Source: Bacteroides fragilis
Lineage (GTDB): Bacteria; Bacteroidota; Bacteroidia; Bacteroidales; DTGW01
Reading direction: 5' to 3'
Assembly: GCA_945889005.1 (NCBI GenBank)
Contig: CAMDBI010000027.1
Location: 1 to 48,260 of the forward strand
DNA: 48,260 nt
Made by a program: the position numbers and the translations under genes. Shown one piece after another: positions 24,928-34,173 of this stretch; the stretch's first letter is position 1, and the number at the start of each line of letters is the position of its first letter. Under the pieces are notes generated by a model. The model did no database searches, was not told where the DNA came from, and saw only the letters and a list, made by a program, of their open reading frames with translations.

Positions 24928-25425
24928 TTATTTTTTTAGGATTTTAAATGTTTTTATTTCAGAATTATTTTTGTCCAATACTTTTAAAATATAGGCAGCA
25001 GGGGCATAACGACTCATATCGATACGAGATTCGATGGCTTCGACCTTTTTGGTTTCGAGCAAGTTGCCATTTTCGTCGAACAAGCGATACACAAATGTTT
25101 TTGATTGTTTACTATCGACTTTCAGCACCAAATAATCGGTAGTTGGGTTGGGAAATGCCACACAGTGCAAATCGACAAACTCGGCTTTACCAATGCTGTT
25201 AATAACAGTTATTTCATAGGCTTGCTGCACTCCGGGGCTTACAGAACCAGTCGAACCACTACTGCTGGTGGTGTACATAGTTTGTCCAACACTATAAGCT
25301 GCTGTACCTCCACTTCCCGAGGCGTTTCCACCACTAGCCGGTATTGCATCCTGTGCCTGTGCACCAAAGAAAAACATCGATAGCACAACTGAGGCGCAAA
25401 TAGACTTGTTCATTTTTTTTATCAT
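24928..25425 (-). CDS. Exported protein with T9SS type A sorting domain
   Basis: 165 aa. Signal peptide MNKSICASVVLSMFFFGAQAQ, then a Gly/Ser-rich segment (SGGNASGSGGTAAYSVGQTMYTTSSSG, shown here in part as SGGTAAYSVGQ), and a C-terminal sorting domain from about residue 90: FPNPTTDYLVLKV, the LFDENGNLLE strand and a YILKVLDKN...IKTFKILKK end. Such domains send proteins through the type IX secretion system to the cell surface. The stop lies 6 nt before the ATG-TAG of the next gene, so both are one operon. Start alternatives: 25425 or 25413. Confidence 0.85.
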   Translation of the reverse strand: MIKKMNKSICASVVLSMFFFGAQAQDAIPASGGNASGSGGTAAYSVGQTMYTTSSSGSTGSVSPGVQQAYEITVINSIGKAEFVDLHCVAFPNPTTDYLVLKVDSKQSKTFVYRLFDENGNLLETKKVEAIESRIDMSRYAPAAYILKVLDKNNSEIKTFKILKK

Positions 25426-25490
25426 TCGATTTTAATTATTTAAGATGGTTACAATATTTTTTTTCTAAAACATAGTGTTTTATATTCATT

Positions 25491-25519
25491 CAAAAGTACT
25501 ACACAATTTTGAAACACAA
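25491..25519 (-). promoter_or_regulatory. Promoter of the T9SS-protein operon
   Basis: On the minus strand TTG (25519-25517), an 18-nt spacer and TACTTTTG (25498-25491) fit the Bacteroidota consensus; the leader would be about 60 nt. A second box, TACATTTG at 25548-25541, lacks a spaced TTG. Confidence 0.5.
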
Positions 25520-26721
<1,202 letters not shown>

Positions 26722-26724
<3 letters not shown>

Positions 26725-26831
26725 TGACTAATGACAAATTACAAATGACTAATTAAACATACACAGCCATTTGTCTTAAGTCTAATATCTACAATCTATT
26801 ATCTTAAAGTCTAATATCTAATATCTAAAAA
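26722..26831. repeat. Heptamer arrays in the nifH-nifI1 spacer
   Basis: A forward array of five 7-nt units (TAATGAC type, 26722-26756) starts with the nifH stop codon itself. After 11 nt a second array of nine units (CTAATAT type, 26768-26831) follows, all 7 nt long except one of 8. The period is directly visible; the two arrays pair only partly (GACAAATG-like against CATTTGTC). Confidence 0.8.
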
Positions 26832-26833
26832 AT

Positions 26834-27160
26834 ATGTTACTAATACGTGCAATAGTACGCCCCGACAAAGCGGGCACAGTAATGAAAGCTATGTTCGAGG
26901 CTGGTTTTCCGGCAGTTACAAAAATATCGGTTTTCGGTCGTGGTAAACAACGCGGCTTGAAAGTAGGCGATATTACTTACGACGAGCTTCCAAAAGAACT
27001 TCTTCTTATGGCAATTAAAGATGCCGACAAAGAATTTGTGATTCAAACCATAATGGATGCAGCCCGTACTGGCGAAAAAGGAGCATTTGGCGATGGCAAA
27101 ATCTTCGTTACTCCAATTTTCGAAACTTATACAATAAGTACCGGAACCAAGGAGGCTTAA
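26834..27160 (+). CDS. nifI1: PII-like nitrogenase regulator NifI1
   Basis: 108 aa, a GlnB-family protein. The order nifH-nifI1-nifI2-nifD and the sequence (MLLIRAIVRPDKAGTVMKAM, then TKISVFGRGKQRG and ARTGEKGAFGDGKIFVTPIFE) identify NifI1. In methanogens the NifI1/NifI2 complex binds NifDK directly when 2-oxoglutarate is low and blocks its interaction with NifH (ammonia switch-off). The T-loop (KVGDITYDELPKEL) lacks the uridylylated Tyr context of GlnB. Expected here: the same role, regulating the enzyme without covalent modification. Confidence 0.93.
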   Translation: MLLIRAIVRPDKAGTVMKAMFEAGFPAVTKISVFGRGKQRGLKVGDITYDELPKELLLMAIKDADKEFVIQTIMDAARTGEKGAFGDGKIFVTPIFETYTISTGTKEA

Positions 27161-27188
27161 TCTTTTGTCTAAAATCTTAAATCTAATT
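27161..27188 (+). repeat. Heptamer array in the nifI1-nifI2 spacer
   Basis: Four 7-nt units of type TCTaAAA fill the whole spacer from directly after the nifI1 stop. The vocabulary is that of the second array of the nifH-nifI1 spacer. Confidence 0.65.
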
Positions 27189-27191
27189 TGT

Positions 27192-27572
27192 ATGAAACTA
27201 ATAATGTCCATAATAAGAATAGCTAAGATGAACGAAACCAAGAAAGCATTGTCAGATGCAGGTTTACCATCGTTCATGGCTACTAGCGTTATGGGACGAG
27301 GCATTGGCAGGGGTTTAGGCTCTTCTTACGAAAAACTAATGTCCGATCCCGGAAACAAAGAACTACTTGCTCAGATTGGAGCTGAGCCTCGTCTCAAATC
27401 GAAACGTTTTATAACCTTGGTTGTACACGACGACAAAAAAGACTTAGCTATCGAAACACTTATAAAAGCCAACCAAACCGGCAATAGCGGCGATGGGAAA
27501 ATATGGGTTACAGAGTGTTACGATGCTATACGTGTACGCACCGCTGAACGAGGCGATATAGTACTCGATTAA
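27192..27572 (+). CDS. nifI2: PII-like nitrogenase regulator NifI2
   Basis: 126 aa from ATG 27192 (an ATG at 27204 is also possible). GlnB-family: SIIRIAKMNETKKALSDAGL at the start, TSVMGRGIGRGLGSSYEKLM before the T-loop and NSGDGKIWVTECYDAIRVRTAERG at the end. The enlarged T-loop region (DPGNKELLAQIGAEPRLKSK) is characteristic of NifI2. It should form a hetero-oligomer with NifI1 that senses 2-oxoglutarate and ATP/ADP and inhibits nitrogenase. It lies between nifI1 and nifD (24-nt gap). Confidence 0.93.
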   Translation: MKLIMSIIRIAKMNETKKALSDAGLPSFMATSVMGRGIGRGLGSSYEKLMSDPGNKELLAQIGAEPRLKSKRFITLVVHDDKKDLAIETLIKANQTGNSGDGKIWVTECYDAIRVRTAERGDIVLD

Positions 27573-27596
27573 TTTATAACAGAAAAAACAATCGCT

Positions 27597-29219
27597 ATGA
27601 ACGCAAGACAAACAAAAATGGATGGAGCTCGTTGGAAGGAAGAAGTACTAAAAAAGTACCCTGCCAAGATAGCTAAAAAACGCGAGAAAGGAATATTGGT
27701 CAACGACCCCGACAATGTTAAACAAATACAAGCAAACGTACGAACCATTCCGGGTATTATAACCCAACGAGGATGTACTTATGCCGGATGTAAAGGTGTG
27801 GTACTAGGACCCACCCGCGATATCATAAACCTGGTACATGGCCCAATCGGATGTTCTTTCTACGCTTGGCTTACACGTCGTAACCAAACCAAACCACCTA
27901 CCGAACAAGATGCCAACTACATGATGTATTGTTTCTCGACAGATATGCAAGACGACAACATTGTATTCGGTGGTGAGATAAAATTAAAACAAGCCATCAG
28001 AGAAGCTTTCGAGATTTTTAAACCCAAAAACATTGGAATCTTCTCGACTTGCCCTGTAGGTCTTATAGGCGACGATGTTCATGCCGTAGCCCGCGAAATG
28101 AAAGCAGAACTTGGAATCAATATATTTGGTTTCAGTTGCGAAGGTTACAAAGGCGTAAGCCAAAGTGCAGGTCACCACATTGCCAACAACGGTGTTTTCA
28201 AACACGTAATAGGTTTGAACGACAAACCTGTTGAAGGAAAATACAAGATTAACCTTTTGGGCGAATACAACATTGGTGGCGATGCTTTCGAGATTGAACG
28301 CATATTTGAACTTTGTGGATTTACGCTTATATCGACATTCAGTGGCAACTCAACCATCGATTCGTTCGAACAAGCGCACCACGCCGATTTTAACCTGGTT
28401 ATGTGCCACCGCTCTATCAACTACTTGGCCGAAATGATGGAAAAGAAATACGGTATTCCTTGGATGAAGGTTAACTTGATAGGTGCTGGAGCTACAGCCA
28501 AGAGTTTACGCAAAATTGCAAAATATTTTGGCGATAAAGAACTGATGGATCGTGTAGAAAAAGTAATCAACGATGAGTTGCCCGCTGTTGAAGCTGTGGT
28601 AAACAGAATTCGCCCTAACACCAAAGGCAAGATGGCCATGATGTTCGTAGGTGGATCACGAGCACACCATTATCAAGAACTTTTCACCGAATTAGGAATG
28701 AGCACAATGAGTGCCGGCTACGAATTTGGTCACCGCGACGACTACGAAGGTCGCCGTGTAATACCTACAATAACAGTAGATGCAGATAGCCGAAACATTG
28801 AAGAAATTCATGTCGAAGCCGATGCTGTACTCTACAACCCACGCCGTACTCCTGAGCAAATTGCCGAACTAAAAAGCAAAATCACTGAGTTTGCCGATTA
28901 CGAAGGTATGATGAAGGAAATGGAAAAAGGTTCATTAGTAATTGATGATATCAGCCATTACGAAATGGAAAAGCTCATTGAATTCTACAAACCCGATGTA
29001 TTCTGCGCAGGTATCAAAGAAAAATACGTTGCACAGAAAATGGGTGTACCTCTCAAACAGCTACACAGCTACGATTACGGCGGCCCTTATGCCGGATTCA
29101 AAGGCGCAATCAACTTTTTCGAAGATATTGATGCAATAGTAAATACAAGTATCTGGAAATTGATTAAAGCACCTTGGGAAACCGAAGCCGTGATTGAAGC
29201 AGAAATGGCATACTCTTAA
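27597..29219 (+). CDS. nifD: Nitrogenase MoFe protein alpha chain
   Basis: 540 aa. P-cluster ligands by alignment with Azotobacter: Cys60 (RGCTYAGCKG), Cys86 (GPIGCSFYAW) and Cys152 (STCPVGLIGDD). FeMo-cofactor ligands: Cys270 (LVMCHRSINY) and His490 (KQLHSYDYGGPYAG). Between about residues 380 and 440 there is an insertion of roughly 50 residues compared with the Azotobacter protein, which is typical of Group III (Clostridium-like) NifD. All catalytic residues are present, so the enzyme should be functional as Mo-nitrogenase rather than a VnfD/AnfD variant. No vnfG/anfG follows. Confidence 0.98.
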   Translation: MNARQTKMDGARWKEEVLKKYPAKIAKKREKGILVNDPDNVKQIQANVRTIPGIITQRGCTYAGCKGVVLGPTRDIINLVHGPIGCSFYAWLTRRNQTKPPTEQDANYMMYCFSTDMQDDNIVFGGEIKLKQAIREAFEIFKPKNIGIFSTCPVGLIGDDVHAVAREMKAELGINIFGFSCEGYKGVSQSAGHHIANNGVFKHVIGLNDKPVEGKYKINLLGEYNIGGDAFEIERIFELCGFTLISTFSGNSTIDSFEQAHHADFNLVMCHRSINYLAEMMEKKYGIPWMKVNLIGAGATAKSLRKIAKYFGDKELMDRVEKVINDELPAVEAVVNRIRPNTKGKMAMMFVGGSRAHHYQELFTELGMSTMSAGYEFGHRDDYEGRRVIPTITVDADSRNIEEIHVEADAVLYNPRRTPEQIAELKSKITEFADYEGMMKEMEKGSLVIDDISHYEMEKLIEFYKPDVFCAGIKEKYVAQKMGVPLKQLHSYDYGGPYAGFKGAINFFEDIDAIVNTSIWKLIKAPWETEAVIEAEMAYS

Positions 29220-29307
29220 ATTGACTATTGAATATTGTCTATTGACGATTTAAATAGACAATATTCAATAGTCAATATTCAATTATCAATAGTCAATAGT
29301 CAATATT
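29220..29307. repeat. Heptamer arrays with a 24-bp perfect hairpin, nifD-nifK spacer
   Basis: Forward array: four units of type ATTGAnT from 29220, directly after the nifD stop. Reverse array: seven units of type CAATAnT, 29259-29307. The segments 29220-29243 and 29253-29276 are perfect reverse complements (24 bp, loop 9 nt). The fold lies between two genes whose products are needed in equal amounts. Confidence 0.88.
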
Positions 29308-29322
29308 TAAAAATTCAATATC

Positions 29323-30705
29323 ATGTTACTCAGACATACAACAGATAAAATCATAGAACGTGAAGCGCTGACAATCAACCCCGCGAAGACTTGTCAGCCA
29401 GTTGGAGCGATGTATGCTGCACTTGGCATTCATGGGTGCTTGCCGCATAGTCACGGCTCGCAAGGTTGCTGCTCGTATCACCGAAGCGCCCTCACGCGTC
29501 ACTACAAAGAGCCGGTAATGGCTGCTACAAGCTCGTTTACCGAAGGTTCTTCGGTTTTTGGTGGACAAGCAAACTTACTGCAAGCAATTTCGACAATCTT
29601 CACGGTATACAACCCCGAAGTAATTGCAGTACACTCGACTTGTTTGTCGGAAACCATTGGCGACGACCTCAACCAGATTGTTCACAAAGCATCGGAAGAC
29701 GGATTGGTTCCAAAAGGAAAATATGTAATTCACTGCAACACTCCTAGTTATGTAGGTTCACATGTTACCGGTTATGCCAATATGTTGAGCGGATTTGTCA
29801 ACTACTTCTCGACCAACTCTGGCACTAAGAAAAATCAAATAAACCTTATCTGCGGTTGGGTCGAACCAAGCGATATGCGTGAGATTAAAAAGATTGCTGC
29901 CGAAATGGGTGTAAAAATTATTCTTTTCCCCGATACTTCGGATGTGCTCGATGCACCTATGACTGGTAAGCACGAAATGTACCCAAAAGGTGGTACAACC
30001 ATAGCTGAATTGGTAAGCACAGGCGATTCTAAATTTTCGATTGGACTCGGACCTTTCTGTACCGAAGATGCAGCCATCAAACTCGAGAACAAATGCAAAG
30101 TGAAGTTCGATATCATGGACATTCCCATCGGATTGAAAGCTACCGACCGTTTTATCACAGCTATGAGTCGTGCCGGAAACGTTCGTGTGCCACAAAACAT
30201 TACCGACGATCGTGGTCGCTTGATCGATATTGTAACCGACATGCACAAATACCTGTATGGCAAACGTGTCGCCTTGTTTGGCGATCCCGATTGGTTGGCA
30301 CCTATGTGCGAATTCCTTGTAACTCTCGACATGAAACCAGTATATATTGTAAGTGGAACTCCGGGAAAGAAATTTGACTTACAAATGCAAAAAATACTTG
30401 GCGCGAAAGTTCCTGAAGCAAAATTCAAAAATGGTCCCGGCGCAGATATGTTCCTCTTGCACCAATGGATTAAACAAGAAAGCGTCGATCTGCTTATCGG
30501 AAACACTTATGGAAAGTACATTTCGCTCGATGAAAACATACCTTTCCTGCGCATGGGTTTCCCCATCGTAGACCGTGTAGGCCACAGTTACTTCCCAACA
30601 GTAGGTTATCAGGGAGCAATCAATCTGGTTACCAAGATACTAGGACTATTGCTCGACCAACAAGATAAAATGGCAGCAGAAGAAAAAGTAGAACTGGTGA
30701 TGTAA
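29323..30705 (+). CDS. nifK: Nitrogenase MoFe protein beta chain
   Basis: 460 aa. It lacks the ~50-residue N-terminal extension of Azotobacter NifK, as in other Group III proteins. P-cluster ligands: Cys24 (KTCQPVGAMYA), Cys49 of the GSQGCCSYH motif and Cys107 (HSTCLSETIGDD). The 25-residue spacing of the first two matches Azotobacter Cys70/Cys95. The conserved DMFLLHQWIKQESVDLLIGNTYGK is near the C-terminus. It pairs with NifD in the alpha2-beta2 protein. Confidence 0.98.
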   Translation: MLLRHTTDKIIEREALTINPAKTCQPVGAMYAALGIHGCLPHSHGSQGCCSYHRSALTRHYKEPVMAATSSFTEGSSVFGGQANLLQAISTIFTVYNPEVIAVHSTCLSETIGDDLNQIVHKASEDGLVPKGKYVIHCNTPSYVGSHVTGYANMLSGFVNYFSTNSGTKKNQINLICGWVEPSDMREIKKIAAEMGVKIILFPDTSDVLDAPMTGKHEMYPKGGTTIAELVSTGDSKFSIGLGPFCTEDAAIKLENKCKVKFDIMDIPIGLKATDRFITAMSRAGNVRVPQNITDDRGRLIDIVTDMHKYLYGKRVALFGDPDWLAPMCEFLVTLDMKPVYIVSGTPGKKFDLQMQKILGAKVPEAKFKNGPGADMFLLHQWIKQESVDLLIGNTYGKYISLDENIPFLRMGFPIVDRVGHSYFPTVGYQGAINLVTKILGLLLDQQDKMAAEEKVELVM

Positions 30706-30712
30706 TTAAACT

Positions 30713-30818
30713 ATTACCCCAAACCCCTTAAAAAGGGGCAATAACAGAGTAGTGAAATTTATATATTCTACTATGTTAGCCCTCCTCGGTTACTGAGCGA
30801 AGCCGAAGTAAAGGAGGG
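30713..30818. repeat. Two hairpins in the nifK-nifE spacer
   Basis: A short hairpin CCCCTTAAAAAGGGG lies near 30724-30738. A second, larger one pairs CCCTCCT (30780-30786) with AGGAGGG (30812-30818), with an inner CGG/CCG step and the loop ACTGAGCGAAG. The wording ctgagcgaag is shared with 38063 and, as a variant, with 4774. This spacer (181 nt) has no heptamer array. Confidence 0.7.
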
Positions 30819-30886
30819 TTGGGAGGTAATGTAAAAAATTTCAGTTAGTAATTTAGGTTAGTCACAACAAACGGGGGAAATGAGTT

Positions 30887-32218
30887 ATGGATGATGTATT
30901 ACGAGCCAGGGAGTTGCAGGTGCTTACCAAAGGCAAAGACAAACACAACATAAAATGTGATGTGCAAAGCACTGCCGGATCGGTAAGCCAGAGGGCATGT
31001 ACTTTTTGTGGTTCACGGGTGGTCTTGTATCCTATCTCAGATGCACTACACGTAATTCATGGCCCCGTGGGTTGCGCGGCTTATACTTGGGACATTCGCG
31101 GAGCACTTTCGTCGGGTCCACAACTACACCGCATGAGTTTTGTGACCGACCTCAAAGAACGAGACGTAATATTTGGGGGTGAAAAAAAACTTACTCATGC
31201 ACTGCGCGAACTTATTGAAACTTATAAACCAAAAGCTGCATTTGTCTATGGTACATGCATAGTTGGTGTTATTGGCGACGATCTAGAAGCTATTTGCAAA
31301 CTGGTAAGTTCAGAAACCAATATTCCTGTCATTCCTGTAGAAGCAGCAGGATTCAAAGGCACTAAAAAAGATGGTTACAAAATTGCTTGCGATGCAATAT
31401 CACGATTAGTAGGCACCTTAGACTATCCCGAAGTACCAAATAACAGTATCAATATACTTGGCGACTTCAACCTTGCCGGGGAGCTATGGACACTGCTCGA
31501 TTATTACAAAAAAATTGGTGTAAACGTAGTGGCAACCATTACAGGCGACGGGCGTGTCGACGATATCCGCCGTTCGCATACTGCTGCTCTCAATGTGGTT
31601 CAATGCTCAGGTTCTATGACCTATCTAGCTAAAGACATGAAGGAAAAGTATGGTATTCCTTTTATGAAGGTTTCGTACTTCGGGCTCGAAGATATGTCTG
31701 ACGCACTCTATGCAGTGGCTGAACATTTTAAAGATGAAACCATGCTCGCAAAAGCTCGTGAGTTGGTAACCTCTGAATATACACGCATTATCCCTGCACT
31801 TAAATTTTATCGTGAAAAATTGCAAGGCAAAAAAGCTGCAATCTATGTAGGAGGCTCATTTAAAGCCATATCGCTTATCAAAGCATTACGTTTACTAGGT
31901 ATTAAGACCGTGGTTGTAGGTTCGCAAACAGGTATCACCGAAGAATACAAGATTCTTCAGGATATTGCCGACGAAGGTACAATTATAGTCGACGATTCGA
32001 ACCCAGTTGAACTCTCGAGCTTCGTAAAACAAACGGGTGCCGACTTACTTATTGGAGGAGTGAAGGAACGACCAATAGCCTACAAGCTCGGTCTCGGATT
32101 TTGCGACCACAATCACGAACGCAAAGAAGCCCTCGCCGGATACGAAGGCATGGTCAACTTTGCAAAAGAAGTATACTCGTCGGTTATGAGTCCAGTGTGG
32201 AAATTTAAGAGTAGATGA
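30887..32218 (+). CDS. nifE: FeMo-cofactor scaffold protein NifE
   Basis: 443 aa, paralogous to NifD. With NifN it forms the NifEN scaffold on which the NifB cofactor is turned into FeMo-co. Cluster ligands: Cys38 (RACTFCGSRV), Cys63 (GPVGCAAYTWD) and Cys124 (GTCIVGVIGDD). The cofactor-region Cys of NifD is represented by VVQCSGSMTYLAKDM. The last codons (SR, stop) are already part of the octamer array that follows. Start ATG at 30887; a G-rich GGGGGAA lies 10 nt ahead, unusual here, but not needed for the call. Confidence 0.96.
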   Translation: MDDVLRARELQVLTKGKDKHNIKCDVQSTAGSVSQRACTFCGSRVVLYPISDALHVIHGPVGCAAYTWDIRGALSSGPQLHRMSFVTDLKERDVIFGGEKKLTHALRELIETYKPKAAFVYGTCIVGVIGDDLEAICKLVSSETNIPVIPVEAAGFKGTKKDGYKIACDAISRLVGTLDYPEVPNNSINILGDFNLAGELWTLLDYYKKIGVNVVATITGDGRVDDIRRSHTAALNVVQCSGSMTYLAKDMKEKYGIPFMKVSYFGLEDMSDALYAVAEHFKDETMLAKARELVTSEYTRIIPALKFYREKLQGKKAAIYVGGSFKAISLIKALRLLGIKTVVVGSQTGITEEYKILQDIADEGTIIVDDSNPVELSSFVKQTGADLLIGGVKERPIAYKLGLGFCDHNHERKEALAGYEGMVNFAKEVYSSVMSPVWKFKSR

Positions 32219-32316
32219 GTAGAAATAAAGTAGTCGAGTAGTTGAGTAGTCGAGTAGAAATAAACTACTCAGCTACTCAGCTACTAGACTACTAAGCTAC
32301 TCGACTACTCAACTAC
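32214..32316. repeat. Octamer arrays in the nifE-nifN spacer
   Basis: Period 8. Forward units of type GTAGTCGA (32230-32253, three perfectly spaced, with looser GAGTAGAT units before them in the nifE end). Reverse units of type CTACTCAG, six in a row plus CTAC, 32265-32316. Segments 32238-32257 and 32297-32316 are perfect reverse complements (20 bp). The same octamer family is used at 41839-41937. Confidence 0.88.
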
Positions 32317-32331
32317 CCAAAATTTAAAAAC

Positions 32332-33732
32332 ATGAAAGCAACATACGAATTAGACCCAACATACACTTCGACCAAAAACGCTTGCAAACTTTGCAGTCCA
32401 CTTGGCGCTAGCGTAGTTTTTAAAGGAATACGTAATTGCATTCCTCTAATACATGGTTCACAAGGATGTGCTACTTATATAAGACGCTATATGATAAGCC
32501 ACTACAAAGAGCCTGTCGACATAGCATCGTCGAACTTTAGCGAAGAAACTACCATTTTTGGAGGAAACAACAATTTCAATATTGGGATTGACAATATAAT
32601 ATCGCAATATGAACCAGAAGCTATCGGAATTTCAACTACGTGCCTGAGCGAGACAATTGGTGAGGATGTTGATGGTATGCTGCGAGAATATCAGACAGTC
32701 CGCTCAGGCCGTAAGTTGCCTGTGTTGATTACAGCTTCTACTCCAAGTTATCAAGGTTCGCATATCGATGGCTTTCACGAAACAGTACTTGCTGTTATAA
32801 AAACGCTTGCAAGCTTTGGGAAATCGAGCGAGCATATCAATATTTTTCCAGGATTTGTTTCGCCCGAAGACATTCGACATATAAAAGAAGTATTTGAAGA
32901 CTTTGGATTAAAGTATATGCTATTCCCCGACTATAGCGACACACTCGACAACCCAACATGGGACGAGTATATAAAGCTATCGCCCGGCGGTACACCTGTC
33001 GAAGAAATACGCTCCGCCGGATCGGCTCGTGCAACCCTCGAAATTGGAAATATTTTCAACAAAGGAATGATGAAAGGTCGTATCAGGAACTTTTCTCAGG
33101 CAATGACTGCCGGAAACTTTTTGGAGAATGAATTTTCTGTACCCCTCAAACAAATAAACATGCCTATTGGTGTTGGCAACAGCGATACTTTTTTCAAAAC
33201 ACTAGAAGATTTGAGTGGTATAACTACTCCCGAAAAACATACTAAAGAGCGCGGAAGACTAATCGATTCATATATAGACGGTCACAAGTATGTATTTGGA
33301 AAAAAAGCCATCATCTATGGAGAAGAGGATTTAGTAATCGCTTTGGCAGGCTTCCTAGACGAAATAGGCGTGCAGGTTGTGCTTGCAGCATCGGGTGGCG
33401 ATAGCGCACTTCTCGAAAGCGAAGTAATGAAAGCTACACCTAATCATGTCGAAAAACCAAAAGTTGGACAAGGCTGGGATTTCGACCGTATTGCCAAAGA
33501 GGCTGAAACTTTGAGACCCGATATAATCATTGGTCACAGCAAAGGCTACTATATAGCCCGTATGCTCGAAATTCCGATTGTACGCATCGGGTTCCCTATT
33601 CACGATCGAATTGGAGGACAACGCCTACTACACCTGGGCTACAAAGGTACCCAGCAACTTTTTGATAAGATTGTAAACGCCCTGCTCGAAGCCAAACAAA
33701 ACGCTTCTCCAGTAGGGTACAAGTATATGTAA
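32332..33732 (+). CDS. nifN: FeMo-cofactor scaffold protein NifN
   Basis: 466 aa, paralogous to NifK and partner of NifE. Cys18/Cys21 (NACKLCSPLGA), Cys46 (GSQGCATYIRR) and Cys104 (TTCLSETIGED) correspond to the P-cluster region; NifEN carries a 4Fe-4S cluster there. No NifX domain is fused at the C-terminus, unlike some NifN-B proteins; the NifX-like domain is attached to NifB here. The C-terminus IGGQRLLHLGYKGTQQLFDKI is typical. Confidence 0.95.
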   Translation: MKATYELDPTYTSTKNACKLCSPLGASVVFKGIRNCIPLIHGSQGCATYIRRYMISHYKEPVDIASSNFSEETTIFGGNNNFNIGIDNIISQYEPEAIGISTTCLSETIGEDVDGMLREYQTVRSGRKLPVLITASTPSYQGSHIDGFHETVLAVIKTLASFGKSSEHINIFPGFVSPEDIRHIKEVFEDFGLKYMLFPDYSDTLDNPTWDEYIKLSPGGTPVEEIRSAGSARATLEIGNIFNKGMMKGRIRNFSQAMTAGNFLENEFSVPLKQINMPIGVGNSDTFFKTLEDLSGITTPEKHTKERGRLIDSYIDGHKYVFGKKAIIYGEEDLVIALAGFLDEIGVQVVLAASGGDSALLESEVMKATPNHVEKPKVGQGWDFDRIAKEAETLRPDIIIGHSKGYYIARMLEIPIVRIGFPIHDRIGGQRLLHLGYKGTQQLFDKIVNALLEAKQNASPVGYKYM

Positions 33733-33734
33733 AT

Positions 33735-34157
33735 CGTGGACAGTGGACAGTGAACCGAAGACAGTGAACCGAAGACAGTGAACCTTGTTCAGTGATCCGT
33801 GAACCGTGAACCGTTTTTTACGGAACACGAACCACGAACCACGATTAAAAACACCCCCTCCTGCAATCCCGATATTTCGGGAAAGCACTTCCCGCCCTTC
33901 TCACGTGTTGAGAGGGGCTAGAGGAAGGAGAAAATAACGTGAACCGTGTTCCGTGTTCCGTGAATAGTGAACAGTGTCTCGTGAACAGTGAACTGTGAAC
34001 TGTGAACAGTGAACAGTGAACCGTGAACTGTTAAATAAGAGTTATTGAATATTTATTATTAATTAAACCGAATCGCTATCTACGGACTACGGACTACGGT
34101 CCACGAATCACAGACTACGGTTCACGAACTACGGTCCACGGTTCACAGATAACGGTT
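33735..34157. repeat. Heptamer arrays in the nifN-nifB spacer
   Basis: The 441-nt spacer holds no gene. Array a: 11 units of type CGTGAAC, 33735-33811, with three reverse units CACGAAC-like at 33826-33846. Array b: 13 units of type NGTGAAC, 33938-34028, exactly in phase. After an AT-rich 52-nt loop, array c: 11 units of type TACGGTY, 34081-34157, in reverse orientation to b. Arrays b and c can form an imperfect stem of about 77 bp. A different insert at 33855-33930 contains the hairpin CCCGATATTTCGGG. Confidence 0.88.
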
Positions 34158-34173
34158 CTCTAATTCAAACACC

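Noticed and set aside
27597-30705. Alternative (V- or Fe-only) nitrogenase
   Set aside because: No delta-subunit gene (vnfG/anfG) lies between the alpha and beta genes, nifE, nifN, nifB and nifV are present, and the Cys and His ligands with the NifD insertion fit the Mo enzyme of Group III.
28049-31825. Numerous open frames of 60-220 codons opposite to or out of frame with nifD, nifK and nifE
   Set aside because: They are shadows caused by the higher GC content and codon pattern of the nif genes; none has a recognisable domain or own promoter.
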